DNA from: Mugil cephalus | Taxonomy: Eukaryota; Chordata; Actinopteri; Mugiliformes; Mugilidae | Assembly: GCF_022458985.1 (NCBI RefSeq) | Contig: NC_061783.1 | Location: 5,796,413 to 5,860,412, forward strand | Length of the DNA stretch: 64,000 nt | Direction: 5' to 3' | In this document: positions 12,801 through 25,100 of the stretch, one piece after another | Layout: each line of letters starts with the position of its first letter | Numbering within the stretch: the first letter of the stretch is position 1 | Notes under the pieces: model-generated | The model's database searches: none | Told to the model about the DNA's origin: nothing | Seen by the model: only the letters and a program-made list of their open reading frames with translations | Made by a program: the position numbers and the translations under genes

Positions 12801-15800
12801 CAGATGTCAGTGGCAGGCATTGTAGCTATTTGCACCTGCAGTGTATGTGAATTTGATATTTTACCTTTATATACAGTATATTAACTCCACACAGCTCATA
12901 ATATTTTTGATTATTCTGATGACAAGTGTTGCAAGCATAGTCGTAGCTTATTGTGCCACCAGATGGCACCAGTGCAAGAAAAATGAAAACATATTACCCT
13001 ATTTTTTTATGGTCTTTCTTGTGTGTCTGCCTCTGTATGTACATGCAAAACTGCGTAAAAAATAATGTGGTTAGTAAAATGAATTAATTAAAGTGACATT
13101 TCATCCACAGAAATACATACCGAACACAACTCTCAACAAATGTGTGTCATACTAAGAAGCATAAATCACATGTGGAAGCGTGAACGTAGCCCTCTAAGTT
13201 CTGATTGTCAAACTTTATTAAACACGTCCATTGTCAACGCCACACATTATAGTGTTAACTACCCTGTTAGGAGGCACCTGAGTGAACTTAATACGCTTCT
13301 CTGGAGATTTGTTATTTCTGGCTGACCCAAAATGTAACCCACATGGATTTGATGGGGTTTTATAACATTTTTTTTTTTTTTTTTTTTGGCTTTGTGCCAT
13401 TATTGCATAATTGTCAGTGGAGAGAAATCGGGCTTAATGGAGCGAAAGAGAGAGAAAGAAAGACAGAGGGGACTACGTGCAGCGAATGACACAGGCTGGA
13501 ACTGAATCAGCACCTGGCTTTTTAATGGACAAAGCCAAGAGAAGACTTTTATAAGTGATGGATGTAAGGATTTGGATGCCCGCTCAAATAATGTTTTGGC
13601 AATGTGAAAGAGTGTCCGCATAGAGGCCTGACCTAAATCCCACACAGGAAATATATCTCGTACATCACCTAATGTTTAGTTTTGAAAGTCTACTAGTCAA
13701 TGATTTAGTGTGACCATGAAAGCAGTCCTGTTTAAAGGCAAAACTGTGTTGTGCAGTTCTGAGAACTAAAGCACAGAGTCTCTAGTGAAACCATGTTGGG
13801 TGTCCATTTACTTTTGGTTTTCCTTTTCTTCTGTCTGTCTGTTGTTTTAGTATTTAGTATTTATTGTGTTTATTTGTTGTTTGTTGACATTTTATTGGTA
13901 ATTTACAGTATATGCGTTTCTATTAATCACAGAGGCCCGTGGATAACAAAAGTGTTTACCAATCAGGCATAACATTATGACCACCATCCTAATATTGTGT
14001 AGGTCTCCCTTGTGCCTCCAAAAACAGTTGTGAACATGGGCTTTCTGAGGGTGTCCTGTGGTACCTGGAAACAAAATGGAGTTGGTGGGGGCCTTAGGGT
14101 CCTATGGGTTGAGGGGAGGGGCCTCTGTGGATCATTCTATAGATACTTGATCAGTTTGGGATCTAGTGAATTCAGAGGCCAGGTCAACACCTTGTGCTGT
14201 TCTTCATGTGTTTTTGATTGTTTCTAAAGCATTTGTGTGTGTTTCTGTGTCAGGCTGCATCCTGCTGGGGATGGATGCTGCCATCAAGGAGTGTCATTGC
14301 TATGGGGTGGGGGTGCCTGGTCTGATCTAAGTGGGTGGCACATGTCTAAGTAACATCCACATGAATGCCAGGTCCAACAGTTTCCCAGCAGAACACTGAA
14401 TTGTATTCAAGATGGTGAACGATATTCACTTCTCTTGTCAGTGGTTTTAATGTTGTGGCTGACTTTCAGAAATCCCTGCTCTAGCTATCAAAATTCACTT
14501 GCGGGTGTCTGATGTGGAAATCTTGCTTCCAGTTGGTTTGCCAAGTACTGCTGCCTATATCAGCACAAATACGACCACCACCATTTTTAAGAGGACGGGT
14601 CAAGCAACAGTAATTAACTGTTTTGCCTCTCTCACACAAAAATGGAGCACTGAATGCACCAGAGGACAGTTTCAGCACTAGGGACAGCTCCAACCGCAAA
14701 GTAACAGTTTCCAAGAAGCCATTTCTGAGCAGGTTGGCACTGTGCCTGACAGTGAAGCATTTACAGTTGGATCATGTTGGTAAGCGAACATGATTATTGA
14801 TAAAAACCAGTGACCAGTTAGTTATAAAACCTGAGGAATAGTAAGAGTCGCCCAATGTCAGTGCAATGTTGAGTCAGCGAGATCATCTAATATTTCACTC
14901 CTATTTATGTTGCCTGAAAGTATGTAGATATGTTTAAATATGAGTGTGTCATAGTGTTAGATAGTAAGGAGTCAATAAGATTTACATATAGCTAAACACT
15001 AACTTTTATTAATGAGCTACTTGAAACATAATTTTATGTTGTGAGAATGCTCTTCACAATATCAAGCTTAATTGCTTCTAAACTGCAAAAAGTTTTTGTT
15101 AACTTAAACTGTAAATGCCATTAAAATAACCTATCCATCTCTGCTTTGTTTTGTTTTTTATCAGCTGTCGAAGCGCACGTCCTACTTCATGGTGTCAGTG
15201 GTATTTAAGTTTGGCATTTAATTTGACAACAATTTAGTCTGACATTTAAGGGCAGCATATAAATATTTAACACATGCTTTATGGCGTGCTGCAAAACATC
15301 CAAATGTTGATTAATGACTAGCAGCCAGAACTCCGGCCATACATGCCCATAAATGCAGCCTGCTGCATTTAAACAGAATGAATGAGAATAAAATACAGCT
15401 TCCCTCAACAATAAAAACTGAACTTTCATAAACACTGTGCTTATAGCAGTGTACTGCTACATATGTGGGTTATGGTCCTTTTATTAAACAGACACAGCTT
15501 ATAAATGCTAGACTGAGACTGGAATGAAAGTATTAGAAATCAACAAATAGTAACTCTTAGCTCTGAAAGGGGTAAAATGAATTTGGTCTTTTCTGTAATT
15601 TGCTTTACATTTTTACGGAAACCGAACTTGATTTGAGATATAGTATAGTATGGTAAGATTGAAATGATAAGTGTTAGCCCACCTCTCTCCAAAATATGTC
15701 GATAACTACAATTTAGTGCGGCCGCTTGTTTCTTCTCAAGCAGAAATATTTCTTTGTGATTTCACGGAGAACTAGCAGCTCGACACTTTTTCTTTAAAAA

Positions 15801-17100
15801 ATAAAATTATAGTTATAGCAAGGTTGCCTGTGATAATCATCAGTCCTGTAGAGAAACCTGAAATGAAAAGTTGACCAAGAGGGTCCAACAATCAGTATTT
15901 ATCAAGACTGTTGGTGAGCTTTTGAGAGGCTGAATGCTAAAAAAAAAATACCTAAACCACAAGCCTCTAGCCAATTCAGTCCTCAGCTAGTTCCATTCAA
16001 ATCTAGGTCACATTTAAACCAAATTTCAATCAAATCTGCAAAGAGGAAATGTGGCATAATGCTAGTTTAATTCATTTCGAGAATATTAGTTGGTTTATCT
16101 GATAGACTGGTGACACTGATTATACTCTGAGGTACCCTTGCACAATTGCAGAAGAAGAGGGCGCAATTATGTAATAATATCAAACCCTAATAAAGAACAT
16201 AATGAAACATTTCCATTTAATAGAGAATACTAACCCTTCCCATCCTGCTTACACCCCTACCCCCCAGGATGAAGGCTGCACAGCTTCAGAACCAGAACAA
16301 GCAGACTCAGAAATAGCTTCTTTCAAGAGTTGGACTCCCAAACTCTGCCTCCCAGTAATTATGTTTCATGTACAATAGCTCTCTCAGGTGCAACATCTGT
16401 GTATCTACATATTATATTCATGTATTAATGCTAACTTCATGCTAATTGAACTGTCCTTGCTTTGAGACGGTTTCGTGCCTATTCTAACAACATTTGATTT
16501 ATTATTTCTCTCGTGCTATGACTAGACCTCTGTCCTAGTTTCGTTCCCTTTCACTTATCTCATGTGTTGATGTAACAATAAAAACTAATTTCTGTACCCA
16601 GAAGTATTAGGCACCCGCTGCCACAGATGGGCACCAGGCTCCGCCCCCTGCCTCTTTGTGGCATCAATCGCCCCTCATACATCTTCCGGTCGGGGTTAAT
16701 CCCACCTCTCCGCTGCTTCCACAACAGAAACAAATGTTCCATTATCTCTTCTAACATGGACGTCCAGTAAAAAAAAATAAATAAAGAAAACGGGCCGTGT
16801 TTCACACAGGCAGGACCGAACCTTCCAAGAATGCGGTCTCTGAGACGTAAAGCCGCCGCAACAGCTCGACGGAGAAGAGAGAGGCAGCAACGACAGGAGG
16901 AAATACAAAGGTAACCAGACTTGGCTCGGCGGACTGATCTCTGTTTTCAGACAAGACACGAGTTGCTCGATTAAATCGATTTTTTCCCCTCCACTTTTCT
17001 CTTGGAGATCATAGGGTTTGATTTTGTTTTATTATTTCTTTATTTTTTAAAAAAGGAAAAAGCGTCGTGGCCGTGAAGAAATCGAACAGCGTTTTAGTGC
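9900..17100. other. Spacer between divergent lin28 and maneal
   Basis: No coding exon is recognised. It contains TIR element copy 2 (13962-14464) and poly-T at 13371-13387. Two stretches look like conserved non-coding DNA by composition: 11130-11470 (around CATTAATAGATAATTAG) and 12600-12840 (around AATCAATCAATAATC). The conserved status cannot be tested here. The right end becomes CpG-rich as it approaches maneal. Confidence 0.5.
13962..14464 (+). mobile_element. TIR element family 1, copy 2 (best preserved)
   Basis: About 500 bp with imperfect terminal inverted repeats: the left end TCAGGCATAACATTATGACC matches the reverse complement of the right end, TCAGCCACAACATTAAAACC, at most positions. 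Other copies show ends reading TACACCRATCAG, consistent with a TA target site as in Tc1/mariner-type elements. There is no transposase frame. It is the reference for four other copies in this window. Confidence 0.72.
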
Positions 17101-17337
17101 AAAATGTCCCCGGGTCCTGATTATGGAAGTGAGACGAGACGGTTTCGGTTATCGTGCGTTTTACGTGCTCCATTATGCACGACTGAGCGCTCTTCTTCTT
17201 CTTTTACCTGCTCGACGCCAGTCCGTGTAGCGAAGCCGATGGCTGCGTTCATGTAGCTGGCGTTAAGAGGGACCGTCACTCCCCTGCTGCCTCCTGGACC
17301 GGCTGTTCTTCCTGCGGCAGCACCACGGACAGCGACA

Positions 17338-19053
17338 ATGACTCGGCTGCGCAGAAAAGCTCTGGTTGCGCTTTTCCTCTTCACCCTCTTCATTTTCGGG
17401 ACCATGATGGGTCTGAGGACGCTGAAGCCCAGCGACGGCTTCTCGGACCTGGCCCCCGGCATGGACTTCATCGGGGAGAGACACGAGAGGAAACGGCTCG
17501 ACGAGAGGGACGTGGTGGTGTCGCCGGGCCAGTCCCACATGGGCAGCAGCGACACCAAGGTGGTCTTCACCAAATCGGACCGAGACTACAGCATATTCTA
17601 CGACGTGCACATCTTCTACTACCTGTGGTACGGCTCCCCGAGCGTGGACAACAAGTACATCCACTGGGACCATGTGCTGGTGCCGCACTGGGACCCCAAG
17701 ATTGCGGCCAGCCACGCTCAAGGGAGGCACACGCCACCGGAAGACATCGCCTCGAGCTTCTACCCTGAGCTCGGACCCTACAGCTCCAGGGACCCGAAGG
17801 TGCTGGAGTCACACATGGCCCAGATAGAAGCTGCTGCAGCGGGTAACAGATGTTGCAACACTGGCTTTACATGCACACCCACAAACCTCCCTTTAACTAA
17901 TTGAAATTCTAACAACAGTGAGGGACATAAATGTTAAATGCACCAGAAATACTGTTAGAGAGCAGAATCAGTCATTGTGTAGCCAAGAAGTAGTTATGTT
18001 TTATTGTACATGCACTCTAAAAGTGCTGGAAACTGCCTTTAAAACATGTGTTATTCTTTCTAGTAGCAACAGTCCCAAAAATGTTAATAAACCATAGAAC
18101 CAAGAAACATGTTGCATATCTATTACAGTAGAAGTGGATTATTAGAACACTTGTGCGAGGAGAGGCACAGAAACAGGAGCTAATCGCATCGTAATCATCC
18201 CAAACAAATACTCCTCGGTGAAGGTTAAAATTAAGCCAGAATGAGGTCGCTTGTTGTGGATGAGGCATTACGTTCAGGCTTGTCCACCCACGGCTATTAA
18301 CCAGTAGTCAGCCCCAATGCCCACACGGCTGCCTTGAGCACTCACCGCATGTGCAGGTTCATTATGGTGCCAAGTAGTTCACAGCCACATCAGAGCACAG
18401 TTCTCTTAACTTAACCTGCTCTCGATGCACGCTCCACCGATTCCGAGTGCTGTTCAGAGATAAGCACGGTTCAGTTTGGTCGCCTGCCCCAGTTCAGCCC
18501 ACGCTGGATCACCAGCCGGGCGACCGACTGTAAACACGGCAACAGCTCTGAGGTCGCCTACTCCCACTGAGAACCCCAGATGGGGGGATTCACTGTCGAT
18601 TAGCTTTTGGTGAACACATAAATGTATTGCACAAGAACGTCAGCCACTTAATAACAAAATCAACTCCAGAAGAAGCTGTAGTAGTAGTCCCTGTTCTCAT
18701 GTAGTACTAGTGCACATTAGCAAATTACATTATTTTACCTGTCCCCTTAAGGCCAGTTTTAAGTTTCTGGATGTGTGTTTGTAGCGTGACATTTGCGCAC
18801 TCTTCTGTGTGTACTTCAGTCTGGAGGATGTGTAAGCTGTAAGATGTTGAACTTTGTTCCACACATGCTACAAAACAACAGGGTGGAGACCTTCTGACAA
18901 CAGAAGGAGAGCCGCTTTATGTAACCTGTTTGTGTGGATAACGTGAAAAAGCTAAAAGAGAAAAGTGTCTGTTCAGCTGCTTAACGAGGTCATGGCCAGT
19001 GGTGTGGGGCGGCACAACAATTATCTTGACACAAAATTACCACAAATATCAAA

Positions 19054-19145
<92 letters not shown>

Positions 19146-19153
19146 CATCTATC

Positions 19154-19196
<43 letters not shown>

Positions 19197-22100
19197 GTGT
19201 GTGTATAAATCCCTATTAAAATATAATGTTTTTATTGAGGCAGACTCTAGATTTCTAGATGTGTTTTGTTTTTCACTATCATCTGTCTGTAAATGGGGGG
19301 AAAAAACAGTTTCAATCCCACTTAATTCATCAATTATGTGGATGCAAACCTAACAGAACATCAGATCTCAACAGAGCCTTGTACTTGTGCAAGGAACAGG
19401 ATGTAACATTAAGCTACGATACACCCCCACATGCCTGCAGCCTTGAGCGGCGACGTGGCACTTACTGGAAGTACATCCCACAAACTAAGAGCTTGACTAC
19501 ATAAAGAACACTGCAACTGTGGATATTAACCCTTGCAGCTTAAAGGGCACACACTACTACCTGCAGCCACGCTGAACACTGGCTTCGGAAAATAGTATTT
19601 ACGCGTGCTACGGTGAAGACAAATGGAGCAAGCAAAGGTCATCCTGAGCCTTTGCCAAAGTTTTGAATCGATGCTCCAAGTCAAACAAGAGCAGAACTGA
19701 AATGGAAGGAAATGTTTATTTTAAATATGAATGATGCAACTGATAGTCTGTGAAGGTTCTGTTCAGGTCATCGCATATATAAAAAAAAATCTCCATGTTT
19801 CATTTAAGTAGCTTCTACCAGTTCTAATAATATCATTACCAGGTGATTTTCAGGTATATCATTCGTAGCTTTCACAGGTGTTAAGGAGGAACTCTGTTCC
19901 TAAAAGTCATGATTACCTTTACAGTTTGCCCAAACAAAATACTTAATTACATTTAAATATGTAATATGCGTGTTCCTGTCCGCCTTGCTCAGTTCCTCAT
20001 CTCCATGTTGTGGTTGTGTAGGGGTGCTGGTGTTGTCGTGGTATCCTCCCGGAGAGGCGGACGACCACGGAGAGCCCACAGAGGACCTGGTTCCTGCAGT
20101 CATGGACGCCGCCCACAGGCACAGCATCAAGGTAACTGGTGAGACAACCGGTATGTTTTTCCCTTTCTGCTGACTTACTGAGTGAATGGGTGGCTTGGCG
20201 TGAGAGCTGACTGTTGAAGTTGAGAGCACTACTGATGTGAAATTTGTGTCATCAAGTTTGTGTCCACGCTAAGTCTGAAAAAAATATTTCTGTGTCAACT
20301 GTGTGGAGCCAATCGATGTGTTTATTTATGTTGGCATGACGATTGACAAATTCCTTTACTTTTAGTACTAAATCCACAGCATAAAATGCTGTGTTACAAG
20401 TAAAGGTCCTGCTTTCAACATGAAAATAAAGTAAAACATTTAAGTAATCCATGGCTGCTGTACTATTATCAATGTATTATTGTACATTACTGTTGTGGTT
20501 GGTTGAGGTTAGGCTCACTCTCAACAGTTTTATTTCAAAATAAGGACATTTGATATTTTTTGGAACTCAATTACATTGTTTGTTGTCCCTAGAGACCAAA
20601 TTTAAGGAAAAGCACAAAATTCCAATATTTGACCTTGAAGAAAGTTTTTGGCATGCCAAATAATTACGTTCCTTATGGATTTACATGCATATCTTAATGT
20701 TTAAGTAACTCCACCTACTGTATTAAAAAGAATAAAATGACTGAAAATGATGAAAAGTGGCCGAGTATAAGATCACTCAAATGCTGGTTATGACAGTCCA
20801 GTCAGACAAGTCAGAAAAGTAGACGTGAAATTTCTTCTTTCAGTTAGTGCTTCTTTTTGACAGTGTCACTTTGTTTTTCCGTCTGATGGCAGTCTATGAT
20901 GTGAGCAGCTGACCAGTTGTGCTCATAAAAGCCTGCTATTTGTCTGTTAACATGGAATTAGAATTGAAAATTATTTTAAAATCTGCTTGCTATCACAATG
21001 TGATAACAAATGAACATTAAAAATGTTAATTATAGCTCATCATTTGAGGTTTTTAAAGGAAATATTCATGTAGTACCAACACAAAGGAGACAAGGAGGTG
21101 GGGAGATACCATAGTAACAATACAAATGCTGACATGAATCCCTTGTATTGTTGGAATGACATTCAAGCAGGCACGTCACTTCTACGACATAGGTAAGACA
21201 ATTTTACGATGTAGGTATGGTGCAGGTGATATGAAGTTATGATGTAGGTATGCCATGGGTATGCTCTAGGTAAGATGAAGGTGTGGTGTAGGTATGACAT
21301 AGTTATGGTGTATGTAAGAGGAAAGTAACACATAGGTATGGCATGGAATAGGTGAGATGAACGTATGGCGCGGCTACGTTGCAGGTCACAGGGTAGTTAC
21401 AACAAACATCCGAATTTTCTGTGTCGCTTTGAAAATAAATGTTGAACCTCAACTCCATCATGAGCCACTCAGTTCCAGACACCATTGTTCGAGGTACACA
21501 GAGAAGCTCTACACAGCTGAGCAGTCGCTGACTAACGTTTTAGTGACGTAATTACAGAACAATGCTGACATACTAGCACACAGGTATAAATGCTTTCAAA
21601 CCTCCATATGACATAGGAGGAAGTGGCTCTCAGTATATTTGTTGTAGGACTAGAAGCCAAGCTTAATTAATAAATGGCACCAAAACAAAACAGAAACTCC
21701 TAAACACAACATGCTAATTGGAGTCAGTACCACCAATATGGCATGCTAGCTAGCTTTGAGGAGATACAGGCGCAGTGGCAGAGGTGTCAGAAAAAACTTT
21801 ATTTATACCCGAAGGGCAATTAGGAGGGTGTGGTGCAGTTACAGCCCTGCTAGTGTGTATTGTATGTTGTGCATGACAGGTCTTGTGCACACATTAACAT
21901 ATTCATGACCTGGGGCTGTGTACCAATGACTCCTGTCTGTCAGCAGTCCAATATTTGTTGGCAAAGCTGAGTTGTGGTGAAAAACAATAGACTATGGTAG
22001 CTTCCTCAGTTCTAGGCAGCGTTGTTGTTAAGTTTGCTGTTGGTCACCTGGTGGATGGTCAGAATTCACTCAAGCTAAACTTAAATATAGGATTAAGTTC

Positions 22101-25100
22101 AACATTTAGCAATTGCATTGAAAGGAATCGATTTTGTGCTAAAATACCGCTGTTGTAAAAGGCTGGTGTGACTGGTCCTTAACACTACATTTTCTCCAGT
22201 CGAGAAATGCCATTTGTTCAAAATGAATGCATTATGTCTCGTAGCTGCATTGCGTTCTGGTCCACCGACAGTGAAGAAATTGATACCTCCGCATTATGTC
22301 CCTGCGGCGCTTTCGATTTTAACGCTCCAATCTCACTCCATGACATTTACAGAAACATGAGCGCTGCAGAGAAATGAAAATGTCCTGCTATCAGAGGCTT
22401 TTCTAGCTGAGCCGAGTACTTTTTTTTTTTTTGGAAACACGTGCTTTAGAGCAGATATTTATCGTTTTCAGTGCACAACTGAAAAAATGTATCTATTTTG
22501 CCACCGACGTCTTTTAAATACCTTAAAGTCTCAAGACACCAAAGGTGCCTTTGATGGCAATGGCAAAACAAGCTGAGGCCAGACTGTAGATTCAGCACTA
22601 ACAGGACAGAGGAGCTTTCCGTCGGTCTACTTTCATGCTCCTTATATGGAAGTCTTAAGCTGAGAACTGGGTCTCTCTGTGTGTCTCGGTTGGACTTACA
22701 CAACAGTGTGTATCTCACAGCTGACCTGAGGGCTAATGCTCTAGTGTTTCAGTGCATCAGAGCTGCCTCTGACAAAATACAGGCTGAAGTCTGTGTGCGT
22801 GAGCAGTCGTGTGTGTCCGTCCACTCGTTCCCTCTGAAAATGTCAGGCCTTCAAACTTCGCACGCCTCGCGATTCTGACTTGTTAAGAATCTGTCAGTTC
22901 CTCTGCCACTTACAAAAGTGGAGGAGCCAGATCGCTGGTGTCACAGAGATCCGCTGCTACCATCACATATCACACATAAGAGAACACAGGCTGATCTATA
23001 ATCCCCTCCAGTGCTCCATCCTCTCTAATTAAGCATAGATTGACCCTATTTGCCAGAGTGATGGTGACTGCAAACAAGAACAGTAAATATTATACATGTA
23101 CAGGGCGCCAAATCACAGTGTGTAATATCAAAGTTGTTGTAAAGAATAATCACATATCTGGGTCCAGTACAAGTTGCTACTGGGCATTGTTATAGATTCA
23201 GTATCCGTTTATGAGACCAGCATTTAACAGTTTAGAGCACTGGTGTTCAAAGGGGGATCTGCGACCCCTAGGGGTTCCGTGGAGGTACTGCAGTGTGGTC
23301 ACAAAATCTTTGGTTGATTAGACTTTTTTTTTTTTTACCCACAATTTTCCCCTGCAAAATGTATATTTCTTTGACATGAATCCAACATATTTTAGTAAAG
23401 GGGTGAATGGAGGCTAAAGACATTGTCTTTCAGTCAGCATTTCACTCATTCAGCGATACAAGAGCTGTCTCAACAGCACCAGAGCGCCACACTAGCTGAG
23501 ACCTGTCAATCAAAGCCTCCTGTAGGCTCCGCCCCTATCGCTGCTGAGTCAATCACAAGGCCCGATATTACACGCTGACTCAGTCAGGGTCCCCGCAACT
23601 GGCCGAGAGCCTATTCAGTCCCCAGGTGAAATCCCAGGCGCACGCTGCAGTATTAGCAGGAGAGAAGCTAACAGGGCATGATATATATCAGTATGTTTAT
23701 GTTTACGACAGTTGCGTATATTATCACTATCACTTCAGTCATTAAAATATTTTTATACAAAAGAGTTTTTTGCCTGTGCCTTTGTGAAAAACAGGATTTC
23801 TAACATGTATATATTGCTTAATATTATGATCTTCTGTCTAAACTGTGTCTCTGTTATATATTAATACGTCCATTTATCAGCATTCCCTGATTCTTGATTG
23901 TTCTCTACTCCTCAAATTCATTCAGATTTTTCTCCAGATATTTTGGGCTCATAAACAGAGATGAAAAACACATAGGGAATACGTTGCAATATAGGAACAG
24001 GACATAAGGTCAAAATATGTTTAAACCCCAGTTAGCAGTCCATGACAATACTAAATAGTATTAGTGAACCAGCTGAGTTCGGATGGGATTTCTACTCCAT
24101 CTAAATTCCAGTTTATTTGTCATAAACTCATTCACTGTAGAGGAATCGTTCCGTTATGAGGCATTCTTTCTAAATTGATCGATTAAAGACTTTGGGCTTC
24201 TCTTAATCCTTTGGGTTCTTTTGTACAGTATGCAGCACACAGACCAGATGAGAGGTAAATGTGAAAGTGTGTTGTGCACACACTGGCCACACTCGGAGTG
24301 TAAACATAAGAGTCAGTCAGCATCGGCCTGAGGGAGAGAATCTGACCAAACAAAACATTTTTCATCCTGATTTATTCAACCGAACAGGAACTGACTGAAC
24401 AGTGTCTTACCTCGCTGGCCTTTCATGATTTCCTACCAGTCCAGACTGCTGACAAGCCCGAGCACGGGCGCCAAACAGCACCGTGTTGCTATGGAAACTG
24501 TTTATGAAGACCTTGCAGCCTCTTTTGAAAGACGGAGTGGGCGTTGAGCGTTCACTGTTTGTTGCTCGACAGCTCTGTCGGCGCTTGAATGTTTGCTACT
24601 GAGCTACGTTAGACCTTTTCTGTTTTGTGATTGAAGCTAACCGTGGTTATTTTAGGGATGACATCTGTCACTCAGCTTTCCGCTCCCGGCGAAGAACGCA
24701 ACACGCTGTCTGGACCAGCGGTTTTGCTGACAAAAAAAGGAAAAAAAAGAGAACAGACATTCTTTTAGGTTTTTAGGTTTATTACTCAGGCAGGTAAAAA
24801 GAAATCTCAGAGACGCTTGGGTCAGTGGGGTAGATGTAACCTGCACCACCCGAATGTGTTTACAAATGAGATGAAAGTACAGGACATGCCTGTGAGGAAG
24901 GTGAGCATCTGCTTCACTTGGTCTCTTCTTGTCCTCTCAGCTCCTTCGTCCGGAAATCCTTAGCATCCTGCTGGCTAAATTTAGGCTCCTGTCGTCTGCT
25001 GTTCTGTCTCCTTGTATTTTTATACCAGGCAAAAAAGACAACAATGTCATTATTTGCCTGTTTTCTATGAGTACATTTATCCAAAGAAGACTATTTATGC

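Noticed and set aside
16861-16920. Possible 5' UTR exon of maneal ending AAATACAAAG|gtaacc
   Set aside because: The donor is plausible, but no acceptor upstream of 17338 could be chosen with confidence and the region may simply be continuous 5' UTR or promoter.
17121-17812. Long minus-strand frames over maneal exon 1
   Set aside because: They are antisense shadows of the GC-rich coding exon.
18965-19219. Frames encoding Tyr-Leu-Ser-Ile repeats
   Set aside because: A translation of the CTAT microsatellite, which has no stop in these frames.
21780-21850. Possible LINE 3' tail (ACTTTATTTATACCCGAAGG)
   Set aside because: Resembles teleost LINE ends, but no reverse-transcriptase frame or repeat tail is adjacent, so it was not listed as a separate element.
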